Of a stretch of DNA of 64,000 nt, positions 1-10,945 are shown one piece after another. The notes below the pieces were generated by a model. The model was not told the DNA's origin and did no database searches. It worked only from the letters and a program-made list of their open reading frames with translations. The stretch comes from Juglans regia (lineage: Eukaryota; Streptophyta; Magnoliopsida; Fagales; Juglandaceae), in NCBI RefSeq assembly GCF_001411555.2, contig NC_049904.1:32191370-32255369 (forward strand), given 5' to 3'. The first letter of the stretch is position 1; each line of letters starts with the position of its first letter. Made by a program: the position numbers and the translations under genes.

Positions 1-893
1 ATAAAAAAAAGAACCAGTGGTCAAAGTAGTGGGCAACGAAGCTTTTCCCTTTAGAGCAGTGCTACTCCTACCGTTGGGAGCTCCCGCTAGTGCATTGGGG
101 ATTTGTTTTTTTTGTTTTTGTATTTTTTTACATATATTTTTTTAACACGTTTAAATATATTTAAAAAAAATAAAAAAATTCATAATATTATAATATTATT
201 AAAAAATATTTACTTAATTAGTAAGTAAAAAAAAAAAAAACTCATAACAGTAAAAATTAGCAGCGAGAGTAATATTTTCCTTCTCTTTAATGTTTCCTGG
301 CAAGTTGTGAATGCATTGTGCATTTATGAGTTATTGATATGAGGTGGATCCAGGAAAAAAGGGGGTGCTAGTTATAATCCAGAATTCGTACAGCCTACTT
401 GTGAGGATGCTAAGGTGGTTGTTGCAGAGACATTAAGCAAATTCAAGTGTCATTTGGAGTCATCATTGCATCTTCATTGAGAAATTGTATTTATTAGTGC
501 AACTCGGGATAGAAATAGTAATAAGGCTATGTTATGTTGCTACAGAGGAAGCCTATAATCGCATGGCGGCTGATTTCACGCTGGCCACACCGTCATTTTC
601 TTCTACTGTCAAGAACGCCGTGTCTTTAATTAGCCTGCTTGTAACAAAGGAACGTCGTCCTAAAAATTATTACTTTTTATTTTATATCTAAACAGGATCA
701 AACGCCGGGGAACGTTTTATTTTACTAAACAATACTTTCTCAAAATTAAGCAGATGGGAAGAGGTTTTATTTTATATCTAAACAGGATCAAACGCCCGGG
801 GAACGTTTTAGGATTACTAATCCAATGAATCCATAATTGTACTGGAATCCGCTTCAGTTTCCTGGGGAGTCCTTCGGCCACGTCCATGATCGA
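1..893. other. AT-rich spacer left of the PGIP gene
   Basis: No coding region is supported. Roughly 60-290 is a low-complexity block of A/T runs with a 'ttaattagtaagtaaaa'-like stretch. It resembles the cores of AT-rich repeats at 18.2, 20.7, 34.7 and 36.0 kb, so it is probably an old copy of the same MITE-like family. The small open frames here are short and lack recognisable domains. Confidence 0.5.
675..810. repeat. Two near-identical ~45-bp direct repeats downstream of PGIP
   Basis: A segment including 'aaacaggatcaaacgcc' and a following 'ggggaacgtttta' occurs at about 675-719 and again at about 765-810, differing mainly by one extra C. The copies lie about 90 bp apart, just 3' of the PGIP stop codon, so they may fall in its 3' UTR or terminator region. 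They look like a recent local duplication. Confidence 0.8.
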
Positions 894-1874
894 TCACTTG
901 CAGCTGGGAAGCGGCGCCCCGCACAAGCACCTGTTGTGAAAATACGAGGAGTAGTCGAAGCTCTGCAACTTACCACCCACTGGAATCTGACCACACAGCC
1001 TGTTATAACTCACATTCAAGAACTGCAGATTCAGTGCCGTCATCTCCACGGGAATGCCCCCGTTGATGTTGTTGTGGTTAAGATCCAACGAAGTCAAGCT
1101 CTTGGGGAACTTCACCTTGGACAATTTGAACTTGAACAAGTTCCTCGACAGGTCCACGATCTGCGTGGTCTTGTTCGAGCCGAAAACCACGGACGCGTCT
1201 CCTTCGAGCATGTTACGCGACAGGTCTATGACGTTGAAGTCCATGTTAGCGAACGAGGTTGGGACTGGACCAGAGAGTTTGTTGTGAGAGAGGTACAAGT
1301 CTGGTACCTTGCTAAACGTACCGAAAGAGTAGGGAATCCTTCCGGTGAGTTTGTTACGGTCCAAGTGAAGCGCATTGAGGTTTGGAAGCAGGGAAAGTGA
1401 GGGTGGGATAGAACCGGAGAGGTTGTTGAAGGAGAGGTCGAGGAAGTTGAGGTTCTTGAGCTTGCTGAGGAAGTCAGGAACTGGGCCGGAGAGGTTGTTC
1501 CAGTTGAGCCTGAGAAAGGTGAGGCGTTGGAGCTTGGCAATGGCGGGCGGGATGGGGCCAGTGAGGTTGGGCTGTTTGTGGAGATCGAGAGTTTCGAGGA
1601 AAGGGAGGTCACCCACCGCGGCAGGGATTTGGCCGGAGAGTGAACCGGTGACGACGGAGAGGGAGTTGATACGGTTGGAGGTGGGGTCGCATGTGACTAT
1701 ATACCAGTCGACGCAGCAGTCTGTGTCTGGATCCCAAGAGGTAAGGACATAGGGGTTATGGAAGGCGGCCTTGATTTTGAGCAAGACTTTCTTGTCTTTA
1801 GGGTTACAGAGCTCGGAGTGGGCGGAGAAGAGGAGGGTGGTGAAGAAGAGGAAGGATAGGAGAGGGGTTGCCAT
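894..1874 (-). CDS. PGIP: Polygalacturonase-inhibiting protein (PGIP), leucine-rich repeat
   Basis: A single uninterrupted frame encodes 326 residues, close to the usual ~330 for PGIPs. Residues 1-20 form a hydrophobic signal peptide (MATPLLSFLF...SAHS) followed by the mature start ELCNPKDK. About ten extracellular-type LRRs follow, with xxLxLxxNxLxGxIP patterns, and the C-terminal cap ends NRCLCGAPLPSCK. Several N-glycosylation sequons are present (NLTG, NLSG, NKTT, NVSY). Known family role: secreted cell-wall proteins that bind and inhibit fungal polygalacturonases. An oddity is the N-terminal cap CCVDWYIVTCD, which has an isoleucine where many PGIPs have an extra cysteine; bean PGIP2 also lacks that cysteine, so the core disulfides are probably intact. 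The start is the first ATG, just downstream of a TATA box. No intron is needed. The identification is very secure; which polygalacturonases it inhibits cannot be read from sequence. Confidence 0.95.
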   Translation of the reverse strand: MATPLLSFLFFTTLLFSAHSELCNPKDKKVLLKIKAAFHNPYVLTSWDPDTDCCVDWYIVTCDPTSNRINSLSVVTGSLSGQIPAAVGDLPFLETLDLHKQPNLTGPIPPAIAKLQRLTFLRLNWNNLSGPVPDFLSKLKNLNFLDLSFNNLSGSIPPSLSLLPNLNALHLDRNKLTGRIPYSFGTFSKVPDLYLSHNKLSGPVPTSFANMDFNVIDLSRNMLEGDASVVFGSNKTTQIVDLSRNLFKFKLSKVKFPKSLTSLDLNHNNINGGIPVEMTALNLQFLNVSYNRLCGQIPVGGKLQSFDYSSYFHNRCLCGAPLPSCK

Positions 1875-1920
1875 ATTGGGAAGAGATTGTTGGTGTGAAA
1901 TTCTGATGCAGATTAGAGTG

Positions 1921-1930
1921 ATATTTATAG
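1921..1930 (-). promoter_or_regulatory. TATA box of PGIP
   Basis: On the minus strand the sequence reads CTATAAATAT, about 47 bp upstream of the PGIP ATG. This is a classical plant TATA box and implies a very short 5' UTR of roughly 15-25 bases. Confidence 0.75.
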
Positions 1931-2089
1931 GCTCTCCCTTTCTTTTATCTGTCAGGGATATTTATTGAGTGTGTCCTTATCATTATTTAAATATAAATTT
2001 TTTTAACTAATTATTATAATTTTTTTAAATTTTAAATTTTAAATAATTTTAATTTTTTTAAATTTTTAAATAAAAATAATATTTTTATT

Positions 2090-2427
2090 TAATTATTTCT
2101 TTATTCTTTTTCAAAATTAAAAAATATATTTAAATCAAATTATCTGATTACTATTTACAAATTATTTTATTATAATTTATAAAATTTTTATTTCATTTAG
2201 CTCTGTAGACAACTCTGCCTAATAGACCAGAAGTCGAGTGGAAGCGCAATGACAATTTTACTTTTATGTAATATGTTTATCTATATAACATATTTTTTAT
2301 TTAAATTTAAAAAATACTCCAATCAAATTATTTCATTACTGTTTATAAATTATGTTATTACCATTCGTTAAATTCTATCTCACCTAACAGTCCAGAAGTC
2401 GAGTGGAAGCGCAATGGCAATTTTAGG
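2090..2427. repeat. Tandem duplication, ~165-bp unit, two copies
   Basis: The 34-base stretch at 2227-2260, beginning 'ccagaagtcgagtggaagcg', recurs at 2392-2425 with one mismatch, exactly 165 bp later. The AT-rich DNA before each copy is also alignable ('aatcaaattat.t.attact.tt'). The 3' end of each unit is much better conserved than its 5' end. Confidence 0.75.
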
Positions 2428-2429
2428 CA

Positions 2430-3465
2430 ATCCATTAAGAAAAGTCAAACACTGTTGAGGCTTGTCAAACTCACTTAACAGGTCAAATCTCACGCAATGT
2501 TGTTGGGTGGATGGCTACTGAAATACCATTTCCCCACACAGCCATTTGTTTTAGATCGAAACATAATCTACGGCAAATATGGAGCCATTAAGACGCCAAG
2601 TAATTAATATTGGGATGATTAGGGGATTAAGAAGCCACAAATACAGATCGACTCAATACTTAGAATTTAAGGCAAGTCAAAAGTTGGGGCTTCTTTGTCC
2701 TTTATCTGCAGAAAACATTTGATGAGATGCATTCTATAAATAAGATTTGCCAGATTCTATCTCATCTGCCAGATATATAATCCTCCACCACGTAGACCTC
2801 CACCAAGTTCGCGCGTTCCAGCAGATCATGTTGAGGTGTGCCAGGAAAGCAACATGATTGCACGTTTCTTCTACCAATGAAGGGATGGAGAACCCTTGAG
2901 CTGCCTTGTGGACATAAATAAATTTACCATAGTAACTTGGTTCTTCTTTATTATCAAAATCCCCTATAATTACAGTGAGATCTTGGTACTTTGGTTGAGT
3001 TCAAGCTTCAAATATCTTTGTATCAGTTGGAACGATGTCTATTTAACCAATTTTAAACCAATCTCAGAAACAATTTTGAACAAGCCGCCTTGTACCAAAT
3101 ATCACTTCAATCCGGTGGCTGTTTTCCCGTTTTGCTGCCATTATATGGCATATGCTTTGAATATATGCCTTTTTGTTACGTAAAACACTTGAATTGCGGG
3201 TCAATTCAACATGTGGCATATCGCCAACAGGCCTCAATGTATACCGGCAAATTGCATCTTGATCAACACTCCACAATTATTGTTTATACAAGTTCATTAA
3301 TGTTGTTTCCAACATACAATAGCTTCTGCTATGGGTCAGGAAAGTTTTAAGTTATAGTTGCGAGCCATTGCCGAAGACGATAACATTAAAAATATTAAAA
3401 TTTTCTTGCAAATCAACTTCTATAATATCCTAGAAGTTCATAGTCACTCTTCACTTATATCATGT
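2430..3465. other. Spacer without a recognised gene
   Basis: Several short open frames overlap here on both strands, up to 95 codons. None has recognisable domains or splice structure that I can support. Base composition at 2470-3350 is less AT-rich than the flanks, so a decayed element is possible, but I cannot name it. Confidence 0.4.
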
Positions 3466-3814
3466 AATTGATGTACTTGTTTACCTCGTGTTTCGCGAGC
3501 CTGGGTAACTTTAAGTTGACAGTGCCACGATGTGAATTAGGTCTATTGATCCGTATTCATCCGTTCACCCTTCTTATCTCTCAATTGTCTTCATTTTTGT
3601 CCCTAGTGATGACTTGGTGGGCTGGGCTCAATTTATGTACTATGAGCATTTTTCTCATTCACAGAACCCTGCTAATTTTTAGCACACTTGTGAGCTGAAA
3701 ATTATAAAATTTTTTCTTCATGAGAATCTTTGACCTAGGCGGGGTACGTTGAAGGTGAACGAATTTGCGAACTGATATCCAGCTTTTAATGAGTTAGCAT
3801 ATGTTGTGAGTATA

Positions 3815-4114
3815 GAGCTCAAATGTGGCGGGAGATGGATTCGACCGTGTAAAGCGCGAGTGCAGAGCTCGAATGGAGCGGGAGATGGACTTGACCGCGT
3901 AAAGCGCGAGCGCGAAACTCGAATGGTGCGTGAGATGGATCCGACCGAGTAAGGCACTAGCGCGGAGTTCGAATGGGGCTAGAGATGGACTCGATCGCAT
4001 AAAGTGCGAGCGCGGAGCTTGAATGGTGCGAAAAATTGACTTGACTGCGTAAAGCGCGAGCGCGGAGCTCGAATGAGGCGAGAGATGGACTCGACTGCGT
4101 AAAGCGCGAGAGTG
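3815..4114. repeat. Minisatellite, 50-bp unit x 6
   Basis: Six consecutive 50-base units begin with variants of 'gagctcgaatggagcgggag' and end in 'taaagcgcgagcgcg'. The units differ by a few substitutions but show no length change, so the register is exactly 50 bp across all six. GC content is far above the surroundings. Confidence 0.95.
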
Positions 4115-4205
4115 GAGCTCACAAGAGTCTAGTGACTCGGTTTTATTGATGGAGATTCTATCTCTAATGGAGATTTCATTTGATGGAGATTCTATCACTG
4201 CCAAT

Positions 4206-4645
4206 GCATCACAGGCATTAACTTTGCACGAAGCTCGGCAAGTTATTTGGGACTTGCGTTGTGAATAGATGTTAGCAGGTCAGAGCTCATGACTCTATTC
4301 CTGTATTTTATACTTCGTGGATTGGGACTTATAGATTGGCAGAGCCCAAAGGCTCTGTTCCCTCACCAACGCATCACAGACAGCAACCTTACACGAAGCT
4401 CGGCAAGTTATTGGGACTTGCGTTATAAATAGTTGTTAGCAAGTCATAGTTCATGGCTCTGTTCCTGTGTTTTATACTTCGTGGATTGGCATTTAGGTTG
4501 GCAAAGCTCGATGGTCCCGCTCCCTCACCAACACATCTTAGACAGCAACTTTGCATGAAGCTCGGCAATTCATTGGGACTTGTGTTGTGAATAGCTGTTA
4601 GCAGGTCAGAACTTATGACTCTGTTCCTGTGTTTTATACTTCATG
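4206..4645. repeat. Tandem repeat, ~165-bp unit, about 2.7 copies
   Basis: Units start at 4206, 4371 and 4533 with 'catcacag.ca' or 'catcttagacagcaac'. They share 'gaagctcggcaagttattgg', 'gacttgcgttgtgaatag', 'gttagcaggtcag' and 'ttttatacttcgtggattgg'. The third unit is truncated near 4645. The repeats lie inside the composite element. Confidence 0.9.
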
Positions 4646-5141
4646 GCCGTTTTAGAGACCGGGCTCGTTTCTAGTAGGTCGGGCGGTTCTTGATCTTTCT
4701 CTCCCGACAGTTCGTTCCAATGATAGAAATAACTTTGTTAGTAGAAACATAATTCACATGAATTTTGTGAGTAACAAACCTGGAATTGTTGATTAGTCAG
4801 GGAGAGTCCATGCTTGTCAGATTAGCAGCGCACAGCAAAATAGCGCGATAGAGCAGAGGAGAGCAGATTAGCTGAGCCGAGCAGAAAATTCGAGCCGTGT
4901 AGAAAATCGATCCAAGCAGAAAACTGAATAGTGAGGAAAAATCGATCCGCGCAGAAAAACCGAACCAAGCAAAACAATCGATCCGCATAGAAAAATTGAT
5001 CAGCCGGCAGTCTAGGTTGTGACCGCCGGCAAGTGACTGGGCTCACGGCACGACGCCGTGAGCTCTAGGCGCACAGGGGGCTGGGCCCGTGCACTTGCAC
5101 AGTGCATAGTGGCTTCGCATGCATACAAGTAGGTATGCATC

Positions 5142-5162
5142 CATGCACGTTGAACGTGCATG
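5142..5162. repeat. Perfect palindrome (10-bp arms, 1-bp centre)
   Basis: CATGCACGTT, a G, then AACGTGCATG form a perfect inverted repeat. It sits in a zone (5090-5270) rich in 'gtgca', 'tgcat' and 'gtgcac' motifs, including further short inverted repeats such as 'acttaagtgcatag' near 5176. It is likely an internal part of the composite element. Confidence 0.8.
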
Positions 5163-6149
5163 CTCATACACTATGTACTTAAGTGCATAGTATTTTATCC
5201 GAGTACTGTGCAGGTTTGAGGAGTGTTTGTGTGCTACTGTGCACTTAAATGCACAATATTCATCTTGTAATGTCCGAGCAGCGTGACTTTTATGCATTCG
5301 ATCTTTACTGGGTGCCTTAATCTTTGCATAGTTCATTAGAATGAACTGAGTGCACTGGAGCTCGGTTCTCCACCTGGGCGTGTAAAGATTTACTTGCATT
5401 TTTTTTTTTTTTGAATGTAAAAATTCAAAAAAGCTATGAATACTTATATAGAGGAAATAGCCTTTATTATTTAGAATTTATTCGGTGCATCGAAAAATCA
5501 TCATTCTTCCACCTTTATTGCGTTCTTCTTCTGTGTTATCACAGACTGTTCGTCAGCTATTCCTTCCATCGCTTCAGTTTGTTCTTCTTCACATTGCGAA
5601 CTTTAAGAGTTTGTTGTTGCCGGCCTACGAAGGACACACTAGTTATGGGACAACAGAGATCCCACAGACGGTGCCATTGTTGACGTCGTGTTTTGCGGGC
5701 CTAGGCAACTCTACACCGATAGTGCCACAATGTGAATTATTTGGAGCCCCTTACAGTATTCTGGTGCGGCTGTATAGTGACGATTCGTATGTTCGTGGCA
5801 ATGAGTGGAAAATAAGTACAGGAAAAATAAAGAGATATGGATACCAAGATTTACGTGGTTCGGCAATATACCTACGTCCACGGGGGTTTGGGAGGGAAGT
5901 CTTCAATATAATATATCTGTTTACAATCACTCATGAATCCTCATATCTCATTATATAGAGAGGGTTTGAGCACTTCATGTTGAAGACGTTGTCTTCCTCA
6001 ATATATGTATCGATCTTCTATTGATCCGTGTTCATCCGTTCACCCTTCTGATCTCTCCCTTGTCTCTCTTTTTTGTCCCTAGTAATGATTTGGTGGGTTG
6101 GGCTCAATTTATGATCTATGGGCAATTTTTTCCTTCACAGTACTTGTTT

Positions 6150-6985
6150 ACAATACTTCATTATCGTGGGAAGTAATTGAAATAATTTATCTTACACCAT
6201 TTTCTCTTTTCTAGTTTTAAAAAAATGTTATTTTATTTCATTACTAATTGCATTAATTAGATATTTGCATCTCGTGTTAGATCACTCATGGATGATTATA
6301 ATAATAAAAAAGAAATATATAAAAGCCCAAGAATTTGAATTTTGAACTTTGAATAGGTGGTGGTGGAATAGAATGTGTGATACTCCTCCATATAGTATTA
6401 TATTGAAAGACAAAAGGATATTTAAATGTTAAAATAAGAATTAGTGAAGTCTACATCTATAAAGATACTACATAAAAATAATTTTAAATATTGACGTGAT
6501 TTTATATGATCTGTTAAATTTATTTTGTAATAAAAATAATTTTATAATCTGACGAATTATATTAAATTACTTCATTTTATAAGATTACTTTTGTATAATC
6601 CCCTTATAATTAAAACATTTTTCAGAATTAATTATGGATTGACTAGCATCGTTAATATTATAATAAAAATCTAATAAACTATAATGAAAATATTTAATCC
6701 AAACGGCGTCCTTTCCTCCGACGCAAAAACCTTTGTCCAATAAACAATTAGGCAGTTGCTTCCTAGTCACCCCTCACCCCTTCTTTTGTAAGGATTTATT
6801 TGGAAAAATAATGATTACAAATAATTATTTTTGAGTTTTTTTCTATATAATTATATTATAATATATCTTGTAATAAGTGACGTGTAAACGCATTAACTTT
6901 TAAGCAGTAAAATTATTATTTTTTTCAAGAAAATAAAAGTGGGAAATAATGTTCGGTTTTGGGCTAAGCCCATACTTTATTGAGT
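6150..6985. other. AT-rich spacer with a MITE-like block
   Basis: No gene is seen. About 6470-6615 carries a motif series ('gacgtgattttatatgatctgtt', 'taataaaaataattttataatctgac', 'tttataagattacttttgtata'). The same series recurs in inverted form at about 26690-26815 and, more diverged, at 49060-49200. It is likely one dispersed MITE family. Confidence 0.5.
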
Positions 6986-6989
6986 CCTG

Positions 6990-9900
6990 CTAGGTACAGG
7001 CAAAAATTTGTGCCTGCATGCGTACTCCTTCTGACGTGGCAGCTCTTATTTTATTTAAAAAAAGAAAAAAAAAAAACAAAACAAAACGGAGGAAGAAGAA
7101 GGGAAAACAGACTCTCCCCCCCCCCTCTCTCTCGTTTTCGTTTCTCTTGATTTCGAAAAAGCTGAGGTTTGGACTGGTTTCTCTCTTGCTTTCATTTCTT
7201 TTACAGTTTCATCCATCATCTCTTCGTTTCATTTCTTTTACAATTTTATCCATCATCTATTCGATTGGTTTCTCGATTTCGTTTCTTTTACACTTTTGTC
7301 TATCTTGGTTTCGAAAAAGCTTTGGTTTTGTTTCTCTCCCGCTCATATCGTAGCAAAGTCTCAGATTTGTGTCGCTTACCGTCATTGTTGATCAGTTGCC
7401 GCAACCCACGCCATCCTCAGCTGCTACCCACATTTCAGCATCGAACTTGGTAAGAGGCTTAAAAGCTTCTTTTTTTTCCGTTTATATTTTGTCTAACTTT
7501 GGGATTGTGTGAGTGTGAGTTTTGAAGTTTTTCAAACAATTTATGCTTTTCTCTGTTTATCTAGTAAGCATTTAGAATTTTTTCTACTAAAAGAAAGACT
7601 TTTTGCTACATGGATAATTGCCCAACAATATTAAATGCACTGGAGGGGGGTGTTATAACTTATAATCAAAGAAAAAAAAAACAAAGAGGATCATGGATGG
7701 GACACAAAAAAAATATATATATTTTGCTGAAAAATTATGGGAAGTCCAGATTAAAATTTGGTTGAGGTTTGTCAACTACTTAGATCTAAATGGATCGTGC
7801 AAAATGTACAAGCTAGAGAAGATTGATAATACAAGATACTGATGACTTTGAGAAGGTTGAGACAAAAGGGTGAAAAATTAGAGCAGTGTTTTCAAGAGGT
7901 AAAACTGCGATGAAAGCAAGGGATGCATACATATACATACAAAGATTATAGTGTGTTGGTAGCTTATATGGAAGTTATGCCATGGTAACTTGGGATGTTG
8001 TGTGTTGGTGGCATGGGATAATATATTTAATTTGTGTGTTGGTTTGAGATGATGTGTGTTGGTATATATGCACTACCCAGTCTCTAGTATCCGCTATAGG
8101 CATTGCACTTTGACATTTGTTCAGAACTTGACTAATTAATCATCTCAATTTTTTTATTCTCTTTTGTTCCGAGTGGCCTCAGTTTTTTAGCTACATTATG
8201 AGATTAGCAACCTTGCCAAAGATGCATGCAAACCTCTAGACAAGCTGGTGCACAGATATAAGTACGAGCTCTCCAACCTCACATTTCCACTATCCACTTG
8301 TGAACTAAAGATATTATAACGTGAGTTATGTTGTATGACTTGTGGTTTTAGTTGTTGGTTATTGAAGTTATGGATTTGGCAATAAGTGAATATCGAAAAC
8401 CTAAACCTTTAGAAACCAAGGGAAAAAGAACACAAATAAGATGAGAAAGTGTTTGAGCTTATCTTGAATACCTAAACTCAAGTATCAACTTGCATAAAAA
8501 CAATATATTTTTCTCAACCATTATTGTGTTGCAAAGTTGTCCCGACATTGGTTTACTTGTTAGGATTAGAATATTGTTCTCCTTTTACATCATTTTGGCA
8601 TATCAGACATATGGTATCTGCTTACTTTAGGAAGTGGGATTACTTGCTGGTCCAGTGTTGGATTTTGAAATATTGAGTATTTGAAACTACTTTGATTGTA
8701 TTGCAAACTTTTATGCACACAATTAATTAATTGAGTTTGATTGTATCAGGTAAAGCAAAAAAGAATGCTAGTTGAGATGGTGCAACAACAACGTAAGGTA
8801 GAGCTGGGAATCTAAAAACGATGTTCTGTTGGGGTGATTTTGTATAAGCTGAAGATGCATTTCTTTTTGTATTTGGGAGTGATTGTAGGAAGGTGAAGTT
8901 GCATTTCTTTTATGTATTTGGGAGTGGGTTGACTAAAGAAACTTGTTGAACTCATGAACTCTGTCACTCTTGTTCAGAAAAATATTTTTATATATTTTAT
9001 GAAAAAATATCTGCACAATGGCTAGTGTTGTGGTGTGCTATTACTATATGTATTATATATAGATTCAATAGAATAATTGATGGGGATAGGGATCAAATGC
9101 ATGAATATTGCAGATATTTTTTAAACGGGATAGCACCACCGTATTCATTATAATCAACGAATTGAGTTATGTATTTGACTACTTGTTTGGTTGACTGTAG
9201 AAAATTACTTGGACATGATTTTGGTGGAAATGAATCCAATTTAATTAACATGAAAGTTTAAAAAAAAAATAAAGTCACTAAAGTACTGTATTCGAAGATT
9301 CCTTCCAACAACAATATAAAGTCACTAGCAACAGATTTCCCAATAATTTGTCTCTGTTACTAACACTAAGTCCCTAATAACAAAGTCATCAACTGGTTGG
9401 TCGATGTATCCCAATCAGTTGATTCAGTTGGGGCTTCACTTTGACATCAATACACACAAAACGCCGCATGTCTGCTTCTTCCATTGAAGCTCCACTTGAT
9501 TGTTGTAGAATCCTAACTCCCTCTTCCAAATTTCTTTCTCTCTTTTGAAACTCTTCCTCATTCCTTAACAATTCAGCTTCTCTTTACAAGTACTCTCTTT
9601 ATCTGCAACTGTTCAAAATTATTAAGTAGAGTGATGACATGAGGTCCAAGCTAAACTCATGTCCTAACAAAAAAAACAAAGAGGTTCTCACTTCTCATGG
9701 ATTTTCTCTGATTTATAGCCTTTTGTTTCCTTCTTTTAATGAGTAAATAAGGGGAAAACAACTGCAACCGCAACTTAAACATTTTTTTGATAAGAACATC
9801 TTTCCATGAAACTCTATGGAACACATACTCGTGCTTTTAGTCAGGGTTGATGGGATATTAGGATAATTAGAAACAAAAATCCTATATATTAAAGTCAGTT

Positions 9901-10945
9901 TCACGAATGTCATGCAGTCATAGACAAGAAATAAACAACCAAATCGAGAAGAAACAAATTTTATAATCTCAATCAAAATTCAACCATTTCCAAAAGAAAC
10001 CCATTCATGTATAAATTTGATTGGACTAATTTCATGTATTTATCTTACCACAATGATAAACCTCACTGATTCACTCATACTAGATTGAATCCATGGCCTC
10101 ACTCAGCACCCCTTGTTTCTATTTTATACTCGCCAAAGGAACTACCTAGATTAGTAACTCCGTACGTCCATACTTACATAAATTCATGAAATTCATCATG
10201 AATTTATGTGCTAGAACTATCCCTGTTGAAGGGCTTCAAGATATGTTTTGCAACAAATCTCATGACTAAGCAACAGAATAAAATTGATTGGTTAATTTGT
10301 GTTCTACCATAGAAAGGAATGAGGAAAGGCAAAATTGAGTACATAAAATTCCAGGTCCTAACCCAGAATGAATTACAAACATAACATATTTCTCTACTTT
10401 AAGAAGACCAAGAAAAAAAATCTAGAAAAAGCCAAACGAGGAAAACCCATAAAGTGCGAAACAGAACTTCTCCAAATAATAATCAGAAACCCATACAAAA
10501 TATTAAAAAAAAAAAAAAAAAAAAACCTCATCAACCCAGCCAGTTTCCAGTTTCTTTAAACCCGATTTCAATATTTTCAAGATACCACCATGTATAAACC
10601 TTAAACAGACGAAACTAAAAAGGGGAAAAGAAAATCAGAAACTGATCTTTGAGTTACCTAGGACGGCGTTGAACTTTGAGCAAAATCCTCCAGTATTATG
10701 TAGCAGGTTTGTTGCGTTAGGGTTAGGGTTAGGGTTGGGAACAGCCAACCAGGAGTCGCACAGAGAAGGGCAGGGGAGGGAGAGAGCATGGGGAGAGAAC
10801 AATTTCAATGAAAATGTGAAACGCAACGTTTTGAAAGTAGCTTTACCCAATTTCAAGCCCAACTAAACGCATCGTTTTATTTATTCTAAAACGATGCGCA
10901 TGTCTCCACGTAGGATGTCGTCCGCGTACAGGCCCGAGGTATGCC
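6990..10945. mobile_element. Candidate ~4-kb Mutator-like element with imperfect long inverted ends
   Basis: The left end (about 6990-7042, containing 'caggcaaaaatttgtgcctg' and 'tgacgtggcag') aligns in inverted orientation with the right end (about 10895-10952, containing 'ctccacgtaggatgtcgtcc' and 'ggcccgaggtatgcctgg') over about 50 bases with scattered mismatches. A clean 9-bp target duplication is not evident. The interior has a C10/CT-rich run (7118-7130), AT-rich DNA and short frames on both strands, none recognisably a transposase. Just inside the right end, 'gcatcgtttta' and 'taaaacgatgc' form an 11-bp hairpin (10869-10897). It may be a non-autonomous MULE; boundaries are approximate. 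Confidence 0.4.

Larger units (their letters stand above)
3470..6145. repeat. Tandem-repeat-rich composite element with LTR-like direct flanks
   Basis: The two ends share sequence in direct orientation. One block, 'gtgtttcgcgagcctgggtaac...gtgccacgatgtgaatta' (about 3486-3540), matches about 5687-5739. A second block, from 'ctattgatccgtattcatcc' to 'gggctcaatttatg' (about 3543-3640), matches about 6017-6112. The left copy lacks about 255 bp that the right copy has between the two blocks. Between the flanks lie a 50-bp minisatellite, a ~165-bp tandem repeat, purine-rich ~18-21-bp irregular repeats (about 4860-4995) and a palindrome. No gag, pol or transposase frame is seen. It could be a non-autonomous LTR-type element or a CACTA-like element with internal repeats; the class is unresolved. 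Confidence 0.55.

Noticed and set aside
837..1752. Several plus-strand open frames of 77-187 codons over the PGIP gene
   Set aside because: They lie entirely antisense to the PGIP coding sequence and are a by-product of its codon composition.
3815..4114. CRISPR-like array
   Set aside because: The units are contiguous without unique spacers, and this is plant nuclear DNA.
3794..4204. 136-codon minus-strand frame with repeated peptide units
   Set aside because: It is only the translation of the 50-bp minisatellite. Because 50 is not a multiple of three, the frame rotates between units, so a repeat protein is not supported.
5043..5399. 118-codon minus-strand frame
   Set aside because: It translates the palindromic GTGCA-rich repeat zone and has no recognisable protein features.
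10717..10734. (TTAGGG)3, resembling a telomere repeat
   Set aside because: Plant telomeres are normally TTTAGGG, and three copies are too few for an interstitial telomere. It is better seen as a short tandem repeat.
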